Positions 51,428 through 61,018 are shown, numbered from the stretch's first letter. The stretch is DNA of 64,000 nt from Streptomyces sp. 1-11 (GCF_007176755.1 NZ_BJTV01000005.1:248001-312000), one strand, 5' to 3'. Notes: generated by a model not told the origin, from the letters alone. Numbers and translations: made by a program.

Positions 51428-52189
51428 ATGTACGCACCGGAGCGGCAGCAGGAGATCCTCCGCCTCGCGCGCGACGGCGGCCGGGTGGACGTGCTGTCGC
51501 TGGCCGAGGAGTTCCAGGTGACGGCGGAGACGATCCGCCGCGATCTGAAGGCGCTCGACCGGGCCGGCCTCGTCCGCCGCGTGCACGGCGGAGCCATCCC
51601 CGTGGGCCGCCTCGACTTCGAGCCCGATCTCACCGAGCGCGAGTCGACCGCCGCCGACGAGAAGGACCGCATCGCCAAGGCGGCCCTCGCCGAACTGCCC
51701 GCCGAGGGCACGGTGATCCTCGACGCCGGCACGACGGTGGCCCGCGTGGCCGCCGCGATCCCGCTGGAGTCCGCCCTCACCGTCGTCACGCACAGCCTGC
51801 CCATCGCCGCCCGCCTGGCCGACCACCCCGGTATCCAGCTCCACCTGGTCGGCGGCCGGGTGCGGCACCGCACGCGGGCCGCCGTGGACGCCTGGGCGCT
51901 GCGCGCGTACGGGGAGATCCGCGCCGACGTGCTGTTCGTCGCCGCCAACGGCTTCTCCGCCGAGCACGGACTGACCACCCCCGACCTCGCCGAGGCCGCG
52001 GTCAAGCGGGCGGCCGTCGCCGCCGCGCGCCGCGTGGTCCTCCTCGCCGACTCCGCCAAGCACGGCCAGGAGCACTTCGCCCGCTTCGGCGGCCTGAGCG
52101 ACGTGGACCTGCTGATCACCGACAGCGGGCTGAGCCAAGACGACGCCGACGTCATCGAGCGCGGCGGCACGGAAGTAGTACGCGCATGA
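51428..52189 (+). CDS. fruR: DeoR-family repressor of the fructose operon
   Basis: 253 residues. DeoR HTH RQQEILRLARDGGRVDVLSLAEEFQVTAETIRRDLKALDRAGLVRRVHGGA (about 5-55), then a DeoR sugar-phosphate sensor domain (ILDAGTTVARVAAAI; HLVGGRVR). ATG 51428 follows GGTGGAGG. Its stop overlaps fruK as ATGA. Likely responds to fructose 1-phosphate. Confidence 0.92.
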   Translation: MYAPERQQEILRLARDGGRVDVLSLAEEFQVTAETIRRDLKALDRAGLVRRVHGGAIPVGRLDFEPDLTERESTAADEKDRIAKAALAELPAEGTVILDAGTTVARVAAAIPLESALTVVTHSLPIAARLADHPGIQLHLVGGRVRHRTRAAVDAWALRAYGEIRADVLFVAANGFSAEHGLTTPDLAEAAVKRAAVAAARRVVLLADSAKHGQEHFARFGGLSDVDLLITDSGLSQDDADVIERGGTEVVRA

Positions 52190-53133
52190 TCCTCACCGTC
52201 ACCCCCAACCCGTCCCTCGACCGCACCTACGAGGTGCCCTCCTTGCAGCGCGGCGACGTCATCCGCGCCACCGGTGAGCGCATGGACCCCGGCGGCAAGG
52301 GCGTCAACGTCTCGCGCGCCGTGGCGGCCGCCGGCCGGCGCACGGTCGCCGTCCTGCCCCTGGGCGGTGCGCCGGGCGCGCTGGTCGCCGAACTGCTCGA
52401 CGCCCAGGGCATCGAGGTCGCGCCGGTCCCGGTCGCCGGGGCCACTCGTTCCAACATCGCGCTGGCCGAGGCGGACGGAGTGCTGACCAAGATCAACGCG
52501 CCGGGCCCCGACCTGTCGCCCGCCGAGCAGGAACTGCTCCTGGACACCGTCCGCGAGCAGTCGCGCGACGCCGACTGGATCGCGTGCTGCGGAAGCCTCC
52601 CCCGCGGTCTGGCGCCCTCCTGGTACGCCGACGTCGTCACCCGAGCGCACGCCGGGGGCGCGCGCATCGCCCTGGACACCTCGGGGCGTGCGCTGCAGGA
52701 GGCGCTGCGCGCCCGGCCCGACGTGGTGAAGCCCAACGCCGAGGAGCTCGCGGAAGCCGTCGCGCGCCCCCTGGCGACCGTGGGCGACGCCCTGAAGGCG
52801 GCCGAGGAACTGCGCGGGATGGGCGCGGGCGCCGTGCTCGCCAGCCTGGGCGCCGACGGCCAGCTGCTGGTGGACGGCACCGGCGCCTGGTTCGGCAGCG
52901 CGCGGGTGCGCGCCGTCCGCAGCAACGTGGGCGCGGGCGACTCCTCCCTCGCCGGCTTCCTGATCGCCGGCGGCAGCGGCCCGAGGGCCCTCGCCTCCGC
53001 CGTCGCCCACGGCGCCGCCGCCGTGCAGCTCCCCGGCAGCGTCATGCCGGCCCCCGCCGACCTGGACCCGGCGGCGGTCACGGTCACGGCCGACGTCCCC
53101 GTCGACCGCGAACTCACGGAGCCCGTGACATGA
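52186..53133 (+). CDS. fruK: 1-phosphofructokinase
   Basis: 315 residues, PfkB family. N-terminal TLTPNPSLDRTYEV-like start (ILTVTPNPSLDRTYEVPSL), GGKGVNVSRAVAAAG, KPNAEELAEAV and the C-terminal ATP/anion-hole motif NVGAGDSSLAGFL with catalytic D in GAGDS. Phosphorylates fructose 1-phosphate to fructose 1,6-bisphosphate. ATG 52186 overlaps the fruR stop. Its own stop overlaps an ATG at 53130. Confidence 0.95.
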   Translation: MILTVTPNPSLDRTYEVPSLQRGDVIRATGERMDPGGKGVNVSRAVAAAGRRTVAVLPLGGAPGALVAELLDAQGIEVAPVPVAGATRSNIALAEADGVLTKINAPGPDLSPAEQELLLDTVREQSRDADWIACCGSLPRGLAPSWYADVVTRAHAGGARIALDTSGRALQEALRARPDVVKPNAEELAEAVARPLATVGDALKAAEELRGMGAGAVLASLGADGQLLVDGTGAWFGSARVRAVRSNVGAGDSSLAGFLIAGGSGPRALASAVAHGAAAVQLPGSVMPAPADLDPAAVTVTADVPVDRELTEPVT

Positions 53134-53390
53134 CCGACCTGACCTTCCGCTGCACCCGCCCCGGCGGCAGGCACCTGGGCGGCAGCCCCCGGCCCAGCCA
53201 CCCGGACCTCCCCGCCCCGACCAGGCCCGAACGGCAGGCCGCTCCGGCGTCCGCCGCGACGGCCCCCCGGAGCCACGGCCGGCCCGGCCCCCGCTCCACC
53301 CGTCCCGAAGCCTCCCCCGACCGCACCCCCGTCCCCACCCTCGCCCACCCCACTCCCCGGGCGATACGCGTGCATTGGAGCCCGCGATGA
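53130..53390 (+). CDS. possible 86-residue ORF coupled to fruK and fruA
   Basis: MTDLTFRCTRPGGRHLGG... is Pro/Arg/Ser rich with no recognisable domain. It starts with ATGA overlapping the fruK stop and ends with TGA overlapping the ATG of fruA (53387), so the coupling chain runs on through fruA. Third positions are overwhelmingly G/C, as in real genes. It may be a genuine small protein, or a spacer whose translation couples fruA to fruK. Confidence 0.45.
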   Translation: MTDLTFRCTRPGGRHLGGSPRPSHPDLPAPTRPERQAAPASAATAPRSHGRPGPRSTRPEASPDRTPVPTLAHPTPRAIRVHWSPR

Positions 53391-55498
53391 GCGACATGAT
53401 CACCGCGGACCTGGTCGACCTCGACCTGTCCGCCGACACCAAGGAAGCGGCGGCGCACGCACTCGCCGAGCGCATGGTGGCCCTCGGCCGGGTGACCGAC
53501 CTGGACGGCTTCCTCGCCGACGTGGCCGCCCGCGAGGCGCAGATGCCCACCGGCCTCGACGGCGGCATCGGCATCCCGCACTGCCGCAGCGCCCACGTCA
53601 CCGAGCCGACGCTCGCCTTCGGCCGCAGCGCCGCCGGCATCGACTTCGGCGCGCCGGACGGCCCCGCCGACCTGATCTTCCTGATCGCCGCCCCGGCCGG
53701 CGCCGACGACGCGCATCTGACGATCCTGTCGTCGCTGGCCCGGCAGCTCATGAACGCCGAGTTCACCGACGCGCTGCGGTCGGTGGGCGCCGCGGACACG
53801 GCTGCGGCGCTCATCCGCGGTGACCGGGCGCCGGCCGACGTGACCCCCGAGGACACCGCCGTGGCGCCGGAGGCGGCCTCCTCCGGCGCCACGGCGGCCG
53901 GCACGCCGGAACCGGCGGACGCCGGCGCTGCGGACGCCGCGGCACCCGCATCCGCCCCCGGCACGGGTTCCGTCCCGGACGAGCCCGCCGGGCAGCGGCC
54001 CTTCCGCATCGTCGCCGTCACCTCCTGCCCGACCGGCATCGCCCACACCTACATGGCGGCCGAGTCGCTGGAGAACGCGGGCCGTGAGGCGGGCGCCGAG
54101 GTGGTCGTGGAGACGCAGGGCTCGGCCGGCTTCACCCGGCTGGACCCGGCGGTGATCGCGGCTGCGGACGGCGTGATCTTCGCGCACGACGTCCCCGTGC
54201 GCGACAAGGACCGCTTCGCGGGCAAGCCGACCGTCGACGTCGGGGTGAAGGCGGGCATCAACCGGCCCGGCGAACTCATCACCGAGGTCCGTCAGAAGGC
54301 CGCGCACGGCGAGGTCACCTCGGCCGCCCCCGCGGGCACGCCCGTCGAGCGGACCGGTGACTCGCGCGAGGGCTACGCCACCAAGCTCCGCAAGTGGCTG
54401 ATGAGCGGCGTCAGTTACATGGTCCCGTTCGTCGCCGCGGGCGGTCTGCTGATCGCCCTCGGCTTCGCGATCGGCGGCTACAAGATCAACAAGGCGCCCT
54501 CGGTGATGGACCACTTCGTGTGGACCCAGGGCGACAGCTGGGGCGCGCTGCTGTTCCAGATCGGCGGCGTGGCCTTCGCCTTCCTCGTCCCGGTCCTGGC
54601 CGGCTACATCGCCTACGGCATGGCCGACCGCCCCGGTCTCGTGCCGGGCTTCGTGGGCGGGTCCATCGCGCTGACGATCAACGCGGGCTTCCTCGGCGGC
54701 CTCGTGGCCGGTCTGATCGCCGGCGGGGTGGTGATGGCGATCCAGCGGGTCAGGATCCCCGCGGCACTGCGCGGCATCATGCCGGTGGTGGTGATCCCGC
54801 TGATCTCCTCGGCGATCGTCGGATTCCTGATGTTCGTCGTGATCGGCAAGCCCATCGCCTCCGCCCAGAAGGGCATGACCGACTGGCTGAACGGCCTCAC
54901 CGGCGCCAACGCCGTCCTGCTCGGCGGGCTGCTCGGCCTGATGATGTGCTTCGACCTGGGCGGCCCGGTGAACAAGGTGGCCTACACCTTCGCCACGGCC
55001 GGCATCGCCGTCGCCGACCCGAGCGACTCCGCGATGAAGATCATGGCCGCCGTGATGGCCGCCGGCATGGTCCCGCCGCTGGCGATGGCCCTGGCCACGA
55101 CCGTGCGCGGCAAGCTCTTCACGCAGACCGAGCGCGAGAACGGCAAGGCCGCCTGGGTGCTGGGCGCCTCCTTCATCTCCGAGGGAGCGATCCCGTTCGC
55201 CGCCGCGGACCCGCTGCGGGTCATCCCGTCCGCCATGGTGGGCGGCGCGCTCACCGGCGCACTGTCGATGACCTTCGGCGCCACCCTGCGCGCCCCGCAC
55301 GGCGGCATCTTCGTGGTCCCGCTGATCGGCAACCCGTTCTTCTACCTGATCGCCGTCGCGGCCGGCGTCTGTGTCACCGCGGCCCTGGTCGTCGTCCTCA
55401 AGGGCATGCGCCGGCCGGTCCCCGGGACCACCGCCGGTGACACCGCCGCCGGTCCCGCCACGGCGGCCCGGGAGACCGAGCAGGTGGTCGCCGCCTGA
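53387..55498 (+). CDS. fruA: fructose-specific PTS enzyme IIABC
   Basis: 703 residues. EIIA (about 1-145) with H65 in GGIGIPHCRSAH, an Ala/Pro linker (about 150-205), EIIB (about 208-305) with Cys214 in AVTSCPTGIAHTYMAAESLE, and EIIC (about 325-690) with ten-odd helices (VSYMVPFVAAGGLLIALGFAI; CFDLGGPVNKVAYTF). Imports fructose and delivers fructose 1-phosphate to FruK. ATG 53387 with GGAG upstream. A single fused protein is normal in actinomycetes. Confidence 0.97.
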   Translation: MSDMITADLVDLDLSADTKEAAAHALAERMVALGRVTDLDGFLADVAAREAQMPTGLDGGIGIPHCRSAHVTEPTLAFGRSAAGIDFGAPDGPADLIFLIAAPAGADDAHLTILSSLARQLMNAEFTDALRSVGAADTAAALIRGDRAPADVTPEDTAVAPEAASSGATAAGTPEPADAGAADAAAPASAPGTGSVPDEPAGQRPFRIVAVTSCPTGIAHTYMAAESLENAGREAGAEVVVETQGSAGFTRLDPAVIAAADGVIFAHDVPVRDKDRFAGKPTVDVGVKAGINRPGELITEVRQKAAHGEVTSAAPAGTPVERTGDSREGYATKLRKWLMSGVSYMVPFVAAGGLLIALGFAIGGYKINKAPSVMDHFVWTQGDSWGALLFQIGGVAFAFLVPVLAGYIAYGMADRPGLVPGFVGGSIALTINAGFLGGLVAGLIAGGVVMAIQRVRIPAALRGIMPVVVIPLISSAIVGFLMFVVIGKPIASAQKGMTDWLNGLTGANAVLLGGLLGLMMCFDLGGPVNKVAYTFATAGIAVADPSDSAMKIMAAVMAAGMVPPLAMALATTVRGKLFTQTERENGKAAWVLGASFISEGAIPFAAADPLRVIPSAMVGGALTGALSMTFGATLRAPHGGIFVVPLIGNPFFYLIAVAAGVCVTAALVVVLKGMRRPVPGTTAGDTAAGPATAARETEQVVAA

Positions 55499-55610
55499 GG
55501 GGGAGCGGGCACCTCTTGTCCCTTTGATGCGCTGTGAGTTGTTCACGGCACCTGCGAGATACGTCACGGTCCGGGGCCAAAGTCCCGGGCCGTGGTGTCT
55601 ACTGGGAGGC

Positions 55611-55892
55611 ATGCCTGAGCACGCCTCGACACTCCAGCTGACCGGCGCGGCCGTCCTCACCGCCGCGGGCGTCGTCTGGGCCGTCATCGTGATGCGGCTG
55701 CTGCGCCGCTTCCGTGTCGAGGCCGCCGCCGAAAGGCGCCGGGCCTTCGCCCTCCCCGTGCTTCCGGTCGTCCCGGTTCTCCCCGCTCTCCCGGACCAGC
55801 CGCAGGCCGGGCCCTCGCGGGAGTCCGTCGAGCTGACCCCTGAGGAGCAGGACGCCTTCGCCGGCCTGGTACGGCGACTCGGCGGCCGCTGA
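55611..55892 (+). CDS. small membrane protein, function unknown
   Basis: 93 residues. One helix (LQLTGAAVLTAAGVVWAVIVMRLL, about residues 8-31) followed by a charged cytosolic tail with a Pro/Leu/Val-rich tract (LPVLPVVPVLPALP). Strong ribosome site GGGAGG before ATG 55611. I do not recognise a family. Confidence 0.7.
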   Translation: MPEHASTLQLTGAAVLTAAGVVWAVIVMRLLRRFRVEAAAERRRAFALPVLPVVPVLPALPDQPQAGPSRESVELTPEEQDAFAGLVRRLGGR

Positions 55893-55969
55893 GGGACCCC
55901 GGCGCGGCCGGACCGCAGGGCCCGGACCATTCCGTGCGGGAAACCGCGGGCCCGTGGTGCCGGCGGGCC

Positions 55970-56716
55970 TCAGACCTGTCGGGCCGCCCGCCGCTCCATG
56001 GCGTCCCGGGCCGCGTCCTGGGTCGGGTAGACCTCGCACATGTGCCGCCCGTCGGGCGTCGCCGTGTGCTCCACCTCCCACAGGGAGACCTCGCGGCCGT
56101 CGGGCAGCAGGAACGCGTGCTCGTACAGCGCGAAGCTCAGCTGTGCCCGTCCGGCCCGGCCGGGGCGCCCGAAGGCCTGCGTGATCTGGTGCGCGGACGC
56201 CGTCGCCAGCAGGGCCGCCACGTCCGCTCCCGGCCGGTCGGGGTTCTCCGCACGGCGCAGCAGCCGGCGCGCGTGGTCCGCCGTGTCGTCCGGGGCGTAC
56301 ACGTGCCGGGGCTCGGGTATCGCGGACAGCTGCGTCACCACGGGCAGTTCGAAGTCCGGCGCGTCCGGCGGGAGTGCGAGCCGGCCGGTGGCGGTGTGCA
56401 GCTCCTCCTCGTCGACGTAGACCTCGTGCTGCGCCTCGCCGCCCGGCGCGGTGTTGTGCACCAACTCCCACAGGGTCACCGCCGAGCCGTCCGCGAGCAG
56501 CCAGGTGTGCCGGTAGGTCTCCCGGTGCAGCCCCGCGCTGTGATGGGCGGAGTGCAGGGAGCTGTCGTGCGCCAGGGCGCACTCCAGCAGCCGGAGCACC
56601 TCGTCGGGCAGCTCGAAGGAGTTCAGGGCACGGCCGAGGAGCCGCGCGAGATGCTCCTCCGGAGACTCGGGCGACTCGGCTGGTTCGTACGCTGCCGTCT
56701 CGTACGGAACGCTCAA
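55970..56716 (-). CDS. DUF6227-type Streptomyces protein
   Basis: 248 residues, soluble. EEHLARLLGRALNSFELPDEVLRLLECAL, LHRETYRHTWLLADGSAVTLWELVHNT and SLWEVEHTATPDGRHMCEVYPTQDAARDA suggest two similar beta-rich halves (TWLLADGS..TLWELVHNT and AFLLPDGR..SLWEVEHTA), an internal duplication. I associate it with DUF6227, a genus-restricted family of unknown function. It stands alone. Confidence 0.7.
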   Translation of the reverse strand: MSVPYETAAYEPAESPESPEEHLARLLGRALNSFELPDEVLRLLECALAHDSSLHSAHHSAGLHRETYRHTWLLADGSAVTLWELVHNTAPGGEAQHEVYVDEEELHTATGRLALPPDAPDFELPVVTQLSAIPEPRHVYAPDDTADHARRLLRRAENPDRPGADVAALLATASAHQITQAFGRPGRAGRAQLSFALYEHAFLLPDGREVSLWEVEHTATPDGRHMCEVYPTQDAARDAMERRAARQV

Positions 56717-56873
56717 GGTTTCTCCCGGCGTTGCTGCATGTCACCTGGTGGGTGCATACCGTAGCCCCTCGGTCGGACATCTTGTCCCCGATCCGAGAAA
56801 ACGTATGTCTTGAAAACGCGAAAGCCGCGCGAAAAGTTCCCGCGCGGCCCCACGTACCGTCAAAACCCGCCGG

Positions 56874-58094
56874 TCACGCGGCATTTCCCGCGGTCCAGTC
56901 GCTCCACGACAGGTTCCAGCCGTTGAGGCCGTTGTCCGGCGCCACCGTCTTGTCGGGGGAGTTCTTCACTATCACGACGTCCCCGACGAGCGAGTTGTCG
57001 TAGAACCACTTGGCCGTGGTGTCGCCCTGCGCCCCCTGCACGTCCGCGAGGCCCACGCAGCCGTGGCTGGTGCCCTCCCGGCCGAACGGCGGGTTGCCCT
57101 TGTTGTACCAGTAGTTGCCGTGGATGAAGGTGCCGGACGAGGTGAGCCGCATCGCGTGCGGCACGTCCGAGATGTCGTACTCCCCGCCGAAGCCGACCGT
57201 CGAGCCGTTCATCCGGGTCTGCACGAACTTCTCGGAGATCACCATCTGCCCGTTGTACGTGGTGTGCTGCGGGCTGCCCGCGGAGATCGGCAGGGTCTTG
57301 ACCGTCCGGCCGTCGCGCACCACCGTCATGGTCTGGGTGCCGACGTCCACCGTCGAGACCTGCGAGCGCCCGACGGTGAAGGTCACCGTCTTCTTCTGCA
57401 CGCCGTAGACGCCGTTCGCGCCCTGCACCCCGTCCAGGTCGATCCTCATCGTGACCTTGGAGCCGGCCTTCCAGTACTCCTGCGGCCGGAAGTCCAGCCG
57501 TCGGTCCCCGAACCAGTGGCCCACGACCTGCTGACCGCTGCTGGAGGCGACCGTGATGTGCGACTGCACCGCCTTGCGGTCGGTGATCGACTTGTCGAAG
57601 GTGAAGGACACCGGCATGCCCGCACCGACCGTGGTGCCGTTGTCCGGCGTGTAGGTGCCGATGAAGCTGTTCGCCGAGGAGACGGTGGTGAAGATGGAGT
57701 TGGCCGCGGCCGTGCGACCGTCGCCGTCCTTGGCGGTCGCCGCTATCCGGTACTTCGTGCCGCGCTCGAGCTGCTGCTTCGGCTTCCAGGTGCGGCCGTC
57801 CGCCGAGATCACGCCCGGCACCGCCTGGCCGGACCCCGACACCGTCAGCTTCACGTCGGTCAGCCGCCCGTCGCTGACCTTGACGCCGGTGGCGTTGATG
57901 GACGCGCCGGTCGAGCCGTCCTTGGCCGAGATCACGATCCTGGCGGCCGATGTCGTGGCCGTGCCCTTGCCGTCCTTCCCGTCCTCCCCGGTGGCGCTGG
58001 CGTCGCCGCCGCAGGCCGTCAGGGTGAGGGCGCCGACCATCAGGGCGGCACAGGCCCCCAGTACGCGCCGCGTTGCGATGTCCGGCCTAGTCAC
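56874..58094 (-). CDS. lipoprotein L,D-transpeptidase (YkuD) with Ig-like domains
   Basis: 406 residues. GTG 58094 with GGGAG upstream; lipobox LTAC with Cys28 after a hydrophobic core (VLGACAALMVGALTLTAC). Two beta-sandwich Ig-like domains (ARIVISAKDG; GTYTPDNGTTVGAGMPVSF) lead to the YkuD domain with TSHGCVGLAD (Cys346) and an upstream HGNYWYN. Makes 3-3 (mDap-mDap type) peptidoglycan cross-links at the cell wall. All catalytic parts are intact, in contrast to the related protein at 4207. Confidence 0.93.
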   Translation of the reverse strand: MTRPDIATRRVLGACAALMVGALTLTACGGDASATGEDGKDGKGTATTSAARIVISAKDGSTGASINATGVKVSDGRLTDVKLTVSGSGQAVPGVISADGRTWKPKQQLERGTKYRIAATAKDGDGRTAAANSIFTTVSSANSFIGTYTPDNGTTVGAGMPVSFTFDKSITDRKAVQSHITVASSSGQQVVGHWFGDRRLDFRPQEYWKAGSKVTMRIDLDGVQGANGVYGVQKKTVTFTVGRSQVSTVDVGTQTMTVVRDGRTVKTLPISAGSPQHTTYNGQMVISEKFVQTRMNGSTVGFGGEYDISDVPHAMRLTSSGTFIHGNYWYNKGNPPFGREGTSHGCVGLADVQGAQGDTTAKWFYDNSLVGDVVIVKNSPDKTVAPDNGLNGWNLSWSDWTAGNAA

Positions 58095-58253
58095 GGGCTG
58101 CTCCCAGTTCGTGTGATGTGCTTGATCCGTTCCAGTGCATGGGAGAAGAGCCCACCGGCGCCGGAGAGGTTCCGGCCGGACGTCCGTTGAGGTCATCCGG
58201 TGACGGAACCGCGACAATCCGCACCCGGAAGTCACGCTCGCGCGGCCTCGCCG

Positions 58254-58370
58254 CCGGCACGGCCGCCCGTCGGGCGACGAGTGTTGCGCGACGCCCGGCA
58301 CGGCCGCCCGTCGGGCGACGAGTGTTGCGCGACGCCCGGCACGGCCGCCCTTCGGGCGACGAGGCCACTG
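58254..58370. repeat. 41-bp tandem repeat (about 2.8 units)
   Basis: CCGGCACGGCCGCCCGTCGG... starts at 58254, 58295 and 58336, exact 41-bp period; the third copy has a CTTCGG variant. Lies between the L,D-transpeptidase start and P1 peptidase stop; no gene in this 288-bp gap. Confidence 0.88.
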
Positions 58371-58382
58371 CCGCAGCCGGCC

Positions 58383-59426
58383 CTAAGCGTCCGCCGTCCG
58401 CCGTCCGCCGTACAGCTCCCCGTACGACGGCCACGCTCCGCCCGGCCCCGAGAACGGCTCGGCGGCGCGCACGGCCCGGACGATCGCGCGCGTGACCACG
58501 TCCGCGCCGGCCGCGAGGACGCCGTTCAGGTCCAGCGGGCGCCCGCCGCCGAGCGGGCGGGCGCTCGTCGCCAGCGCGAACACCGTGTCGCCGTCGTGCA
58601 GCAGGTGCACCGGCCGCACGGCCCGCGCGATGCCGTCGTGGGAAGTGCCCGCGAGCTTCTGCGCCTGCGCCTTGGTGAGGTCCGCGTCGGTCGCGACCAC
58701 CGCGAGCGTCGTGTTGAGCGGCGGGGGCGCGTTCCGCGCCGCCGCCTCCGCGAGGCGACCGCGCGCCGCCTCGTGCACCCGCGCCTCCGGGTACTCCACC
58801 CGCCCCTGGAACAGCTCCCCGTAGAGCACCCCCGTTCCGGGATCCGCCACGGACCCCACGGAGTTCACGACCACCAGCGCGGCCACGGTCACGCCCGACT
58901 CCAGGACCGTGCTCGCGGTGCCCACCCCGCCCCTCATCCCGCCCGCCACGGCGCCGGTACCGGCCCCGACCGACCCCTCGGGCACCTTGGCGCCCGGAGC
59001 GCTCGCCGCGGCGGCCTCCACCGCCGCCCGCCCCGTCGCCGCGTCCGGACGGGCCCGGAAGTTCCCGCCCCGGCCCAGGTCGAAGACGCAAGCGGCGGGG
59101 ACCACCGGCACCACGTGCGCCGGATCCGCCCCCACCGGCACCCCGCGTCCCCGCTCCTCCAGCCAGGCCATCACCCCGGACGCCGAGTCGAGTCCGTAGG
59201 CGCTGCCGCCGGTCAGCACCACGGCGTCCACCCGCTGCACCATGTTGCGCGGGTCGAGGGCGTCGGTCTCCTTGGTGCCGGGGCCGCCGCCGCGCACGTC
59301 CACGCCGGCGACGGCGCCGCCCTCGGGCGCGAGGACGACCGTGGTGCCGGTGAGCCAGCCGTCCCCGGCGCGGGTGGCGTGCCCCACCCGCAGTCCGGTG
59401 ACATCCGTCAGAGCGTCGACTGTCAT
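58383..59426 (-). CDS. P1-family peptidase (DmpA/ornithine acetyltransferase fold)
   Basis: 347 residues. DALTDVTGLRVGHAT, VDVRGGGPGTKETDAL, VVLTGGSAYGLDSASGVMAWLEERGRG and a processing/nucleophile region with LNTTLAVVATDADLTKAQ (N-T-T at about 237). This family is made as a proenzyme that cleaves itself before the nucleophile (Ser/Thr). Cytosolic aminopeptidase/amidase. Start ATG 59426. Confidence 0.93.
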   Translation of the reverse strand: MTVDALTDVTGLRVGHATRAGDGWLTGTTVVLAPEGGAVAGVDVRGGGPGTKETDALDPRNMVQRVDAVVLTGGSAYGLDSASGVMAWLEERGRGVPVGADPAHVVPVVPAACVFDLGRGGNFRARPDAATGRAAVEAAAASAPGAKVPEGSVGAGTGAVAGGMRGGVGTASTVLESGVTVAALVVVNSVGSVADPGTGVLYGELFQGRVEYPEARVHEAARGRLAEAAARNAPPPLNTTLAVVATDADLTKAQAQKLAGTSHDGIARAVRPVHLLHDGDTVFALATSARPLGGGRPLDLNGVLAAGADVVTRAIVRAVRAAEPFSGPGGAWPSYGELYGGRRTADA

Positions 59427-59511
59427 GCGGGCCAGTGTGTCCCACCTTGGCCAGGGCGCGGCCGCAGGCCGGGCGGCGGGCCCGGGTGCGGTGGGGTCGG
59501 GCGCGGCGGGG

Positions 59512-60750
59512 TCAGGCGGCCGGGGCGGTGGCGCCCGTCTGCCGCGCGCGGGAGACGCGGCGCGCCGTCAGGGTCACCCCGGCCGCCACCGAGGCCGCCG
59601 ACACCAGCCCCGCCGCGAGCACCGCCCACTCGCCCAGGAAGGTGCAGCAGATCACCAGCAGCGCCGTGACCGGGAGCACGAGCTGCTGGCTGATGCCGGC
59701 CTTGAAGTGCCGTGCGTGCAGCGCCCACACCGTCAGCAGGTACAGCGCGGTCGGCAGCGTCACGGCCGCCGAGGCGGACAGCGTCGAGATGTGCGCCTTG
59801 CCGACCGTCTGCTCCACCACCACTTCGAGACCGGCGCCGATCGCGGCGGCCGAGGCGAAGATCAGGTAGTGGCCGTAGCCCCACAGGAACGCCTGGGTGC
59901 TGGAACGCAGATGGCCGTGGATGGGCACCACGAAGTAGATCCACCACGCGGAGAAGACGATCAGCAGGCCGCCCGCCGCGATGGGCAGCAGTTCACCCAG
60001 CGCATCGTGCTCGTCCACCGCCGACTTCACGGCGACCGTGGCCGCCGCGACCGTCTCGCCCAGCACGATGATCGTGAACAGACCGTAGCGCTCGGCGATG
60101 TGGTGCGCGTGCCAGGACGTCCCGTGGTCCTTCTCCGCGTAGACCGGCACGCACAGCTCGGCGACGGCCATCACCAGGAACACCCAGAGCCGGGCGGGTT
60201 CGGGCAGCAGCACCAGTCCGAGCCAGCCGACCTGGCACAGCAGCACACCGCCCGCGTATCTGAGCGCCGTGGTCCGCTCCGCGCCCTCGGCCGCCCTGGC
60301 CGCTCTCAGCCACTGCGCGGTCATCGCGAGCCGCATGATCACATAGCCCAGCCAGACCACCAGGTAGTCATGGCGCTCGAACGCTGGGGCGACGCCCGCG
60401 GCCAGCACCAGCACACCGGCGATCTGCCCGAGGGTGACGACCCGGTAGAGCGCGTCGTCGTTGTCGTACGCCGAGGCGAACCAGGAGAAGTTCATCCAGG
60501 CCCACCAGATGGCGAAGAAGACCGTCGCGTAGTTCAGGATCCCCTGGGCCACGTGCCCCGCGGTCCCCGTGTGCACGAGCTGGGCGCCCGCCTGGGCGAT
60601 GGCCACGACGAAGCACAGGTCGAAGAGGAGCTCCAAGGGAGAGGAGACCCGGTGGGCCTCCTCGCGCCCGCGCGCGGTGAGCCGGCGCAGGAGCCTCTCG
60701 GGCTGCCGTGCGCCCGGCGGGGCGGGCGGTGGAGTGGAGCTCGACATCAT
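59512..60750 (-). CDS. low-temperature-requirement A (LtrA)-family membrane protein
   Basis: 412 residues, about ten helices. VSSPLELLFDLCFVVAIAQAGAQL, FAIWWAWMNFSWFASAYDNDD, HIAERYGLFTIIVLGETV and the C-terminal LTVWALHARH are the LtrA blocks. Function is not established; first seen as needed for cold growth in Listeria. ATG 60750 (a second Met at 60747) with GGGAG upstream. Confidence 0.9.
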   Translation of the reverse strand: MMSSSTPPPAPPGARQPERLLRRLTARGREEAHRVSSPLELLFDLCFVVAIAQAGAQLVHTGTAGHVAQGILNYATVFFAIWWAWMNFSWFASAYDNDDALYRVVTLGQIAGVLVLAAGVAPAFERHDYLVVWLGYVIMRLAMTAQWLRAARAAEGAERTTALRYAGGVLLCQVGWLGLVLLPEPARLWVFLVMAVAELCVPVYAEKDHGTSWHAHHIAERYGLFTIIVLGETVAAATVAVKSAVDEHDALGELLPIAAGGLLIVFSAWWIYFVVPIHGHLRSSTQAFLWGYGHYLIFASAAAIGAGLEVVVEQTVGKAHISTLSASAAVTLPTALYLLTVWALHARHFKAGISQQLVLPVTALLVICCTFLGEWAVLAAGLVSAASVAAGVTLTARRVSRARQTGATAPAA

Positions 60751-60841
60751 GTCTCCCAGGACAGCAGAAAATGGGGACGGAAGCTTGTGAACGGGTTCAC
60801 GAGCCGGGGAGGGCGGCGGACCGGGGCCGTACCCTTGAGAC

Positions 60842-61018
60842 ATGAGCAGCACCCCCGAGCCCGAGGAGCGCGACCCCAAGGCCGCGCTGATCTTCGACGA
60901 CCCGCTGAGCCGGCAGAGCTCGGACGACACCGACCGCGGTTGGGGGGAGCGCCCCGACGGCGACAGCGCCGCCGACCTGAAGCGCTTCCTCGACGAGAAG
61001 CCGCCGCACCACATCTGA
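60842..61018 (+). CDS. small acidic conserved-type protein
   Basis: 58 residues, MSSTPEPEERDPKAALIFDD then ...RQSSDDTDRGWGE and the tail DLKRFLDEKPPHHI. It is shorter than a 60-residue cut-off but its composition (acidic, balanced codons with G/C third positions) and its position between divergent/convergent genes support it. No known domain. Its start lies 91 bp from the divergent LtrA start. Confidence 0.7.
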   Translation: MSSTPEPEERDPKAALIFDDPLSRQSSDDTDRGWGERPDGDSAADLKRFLDEKPPHHI

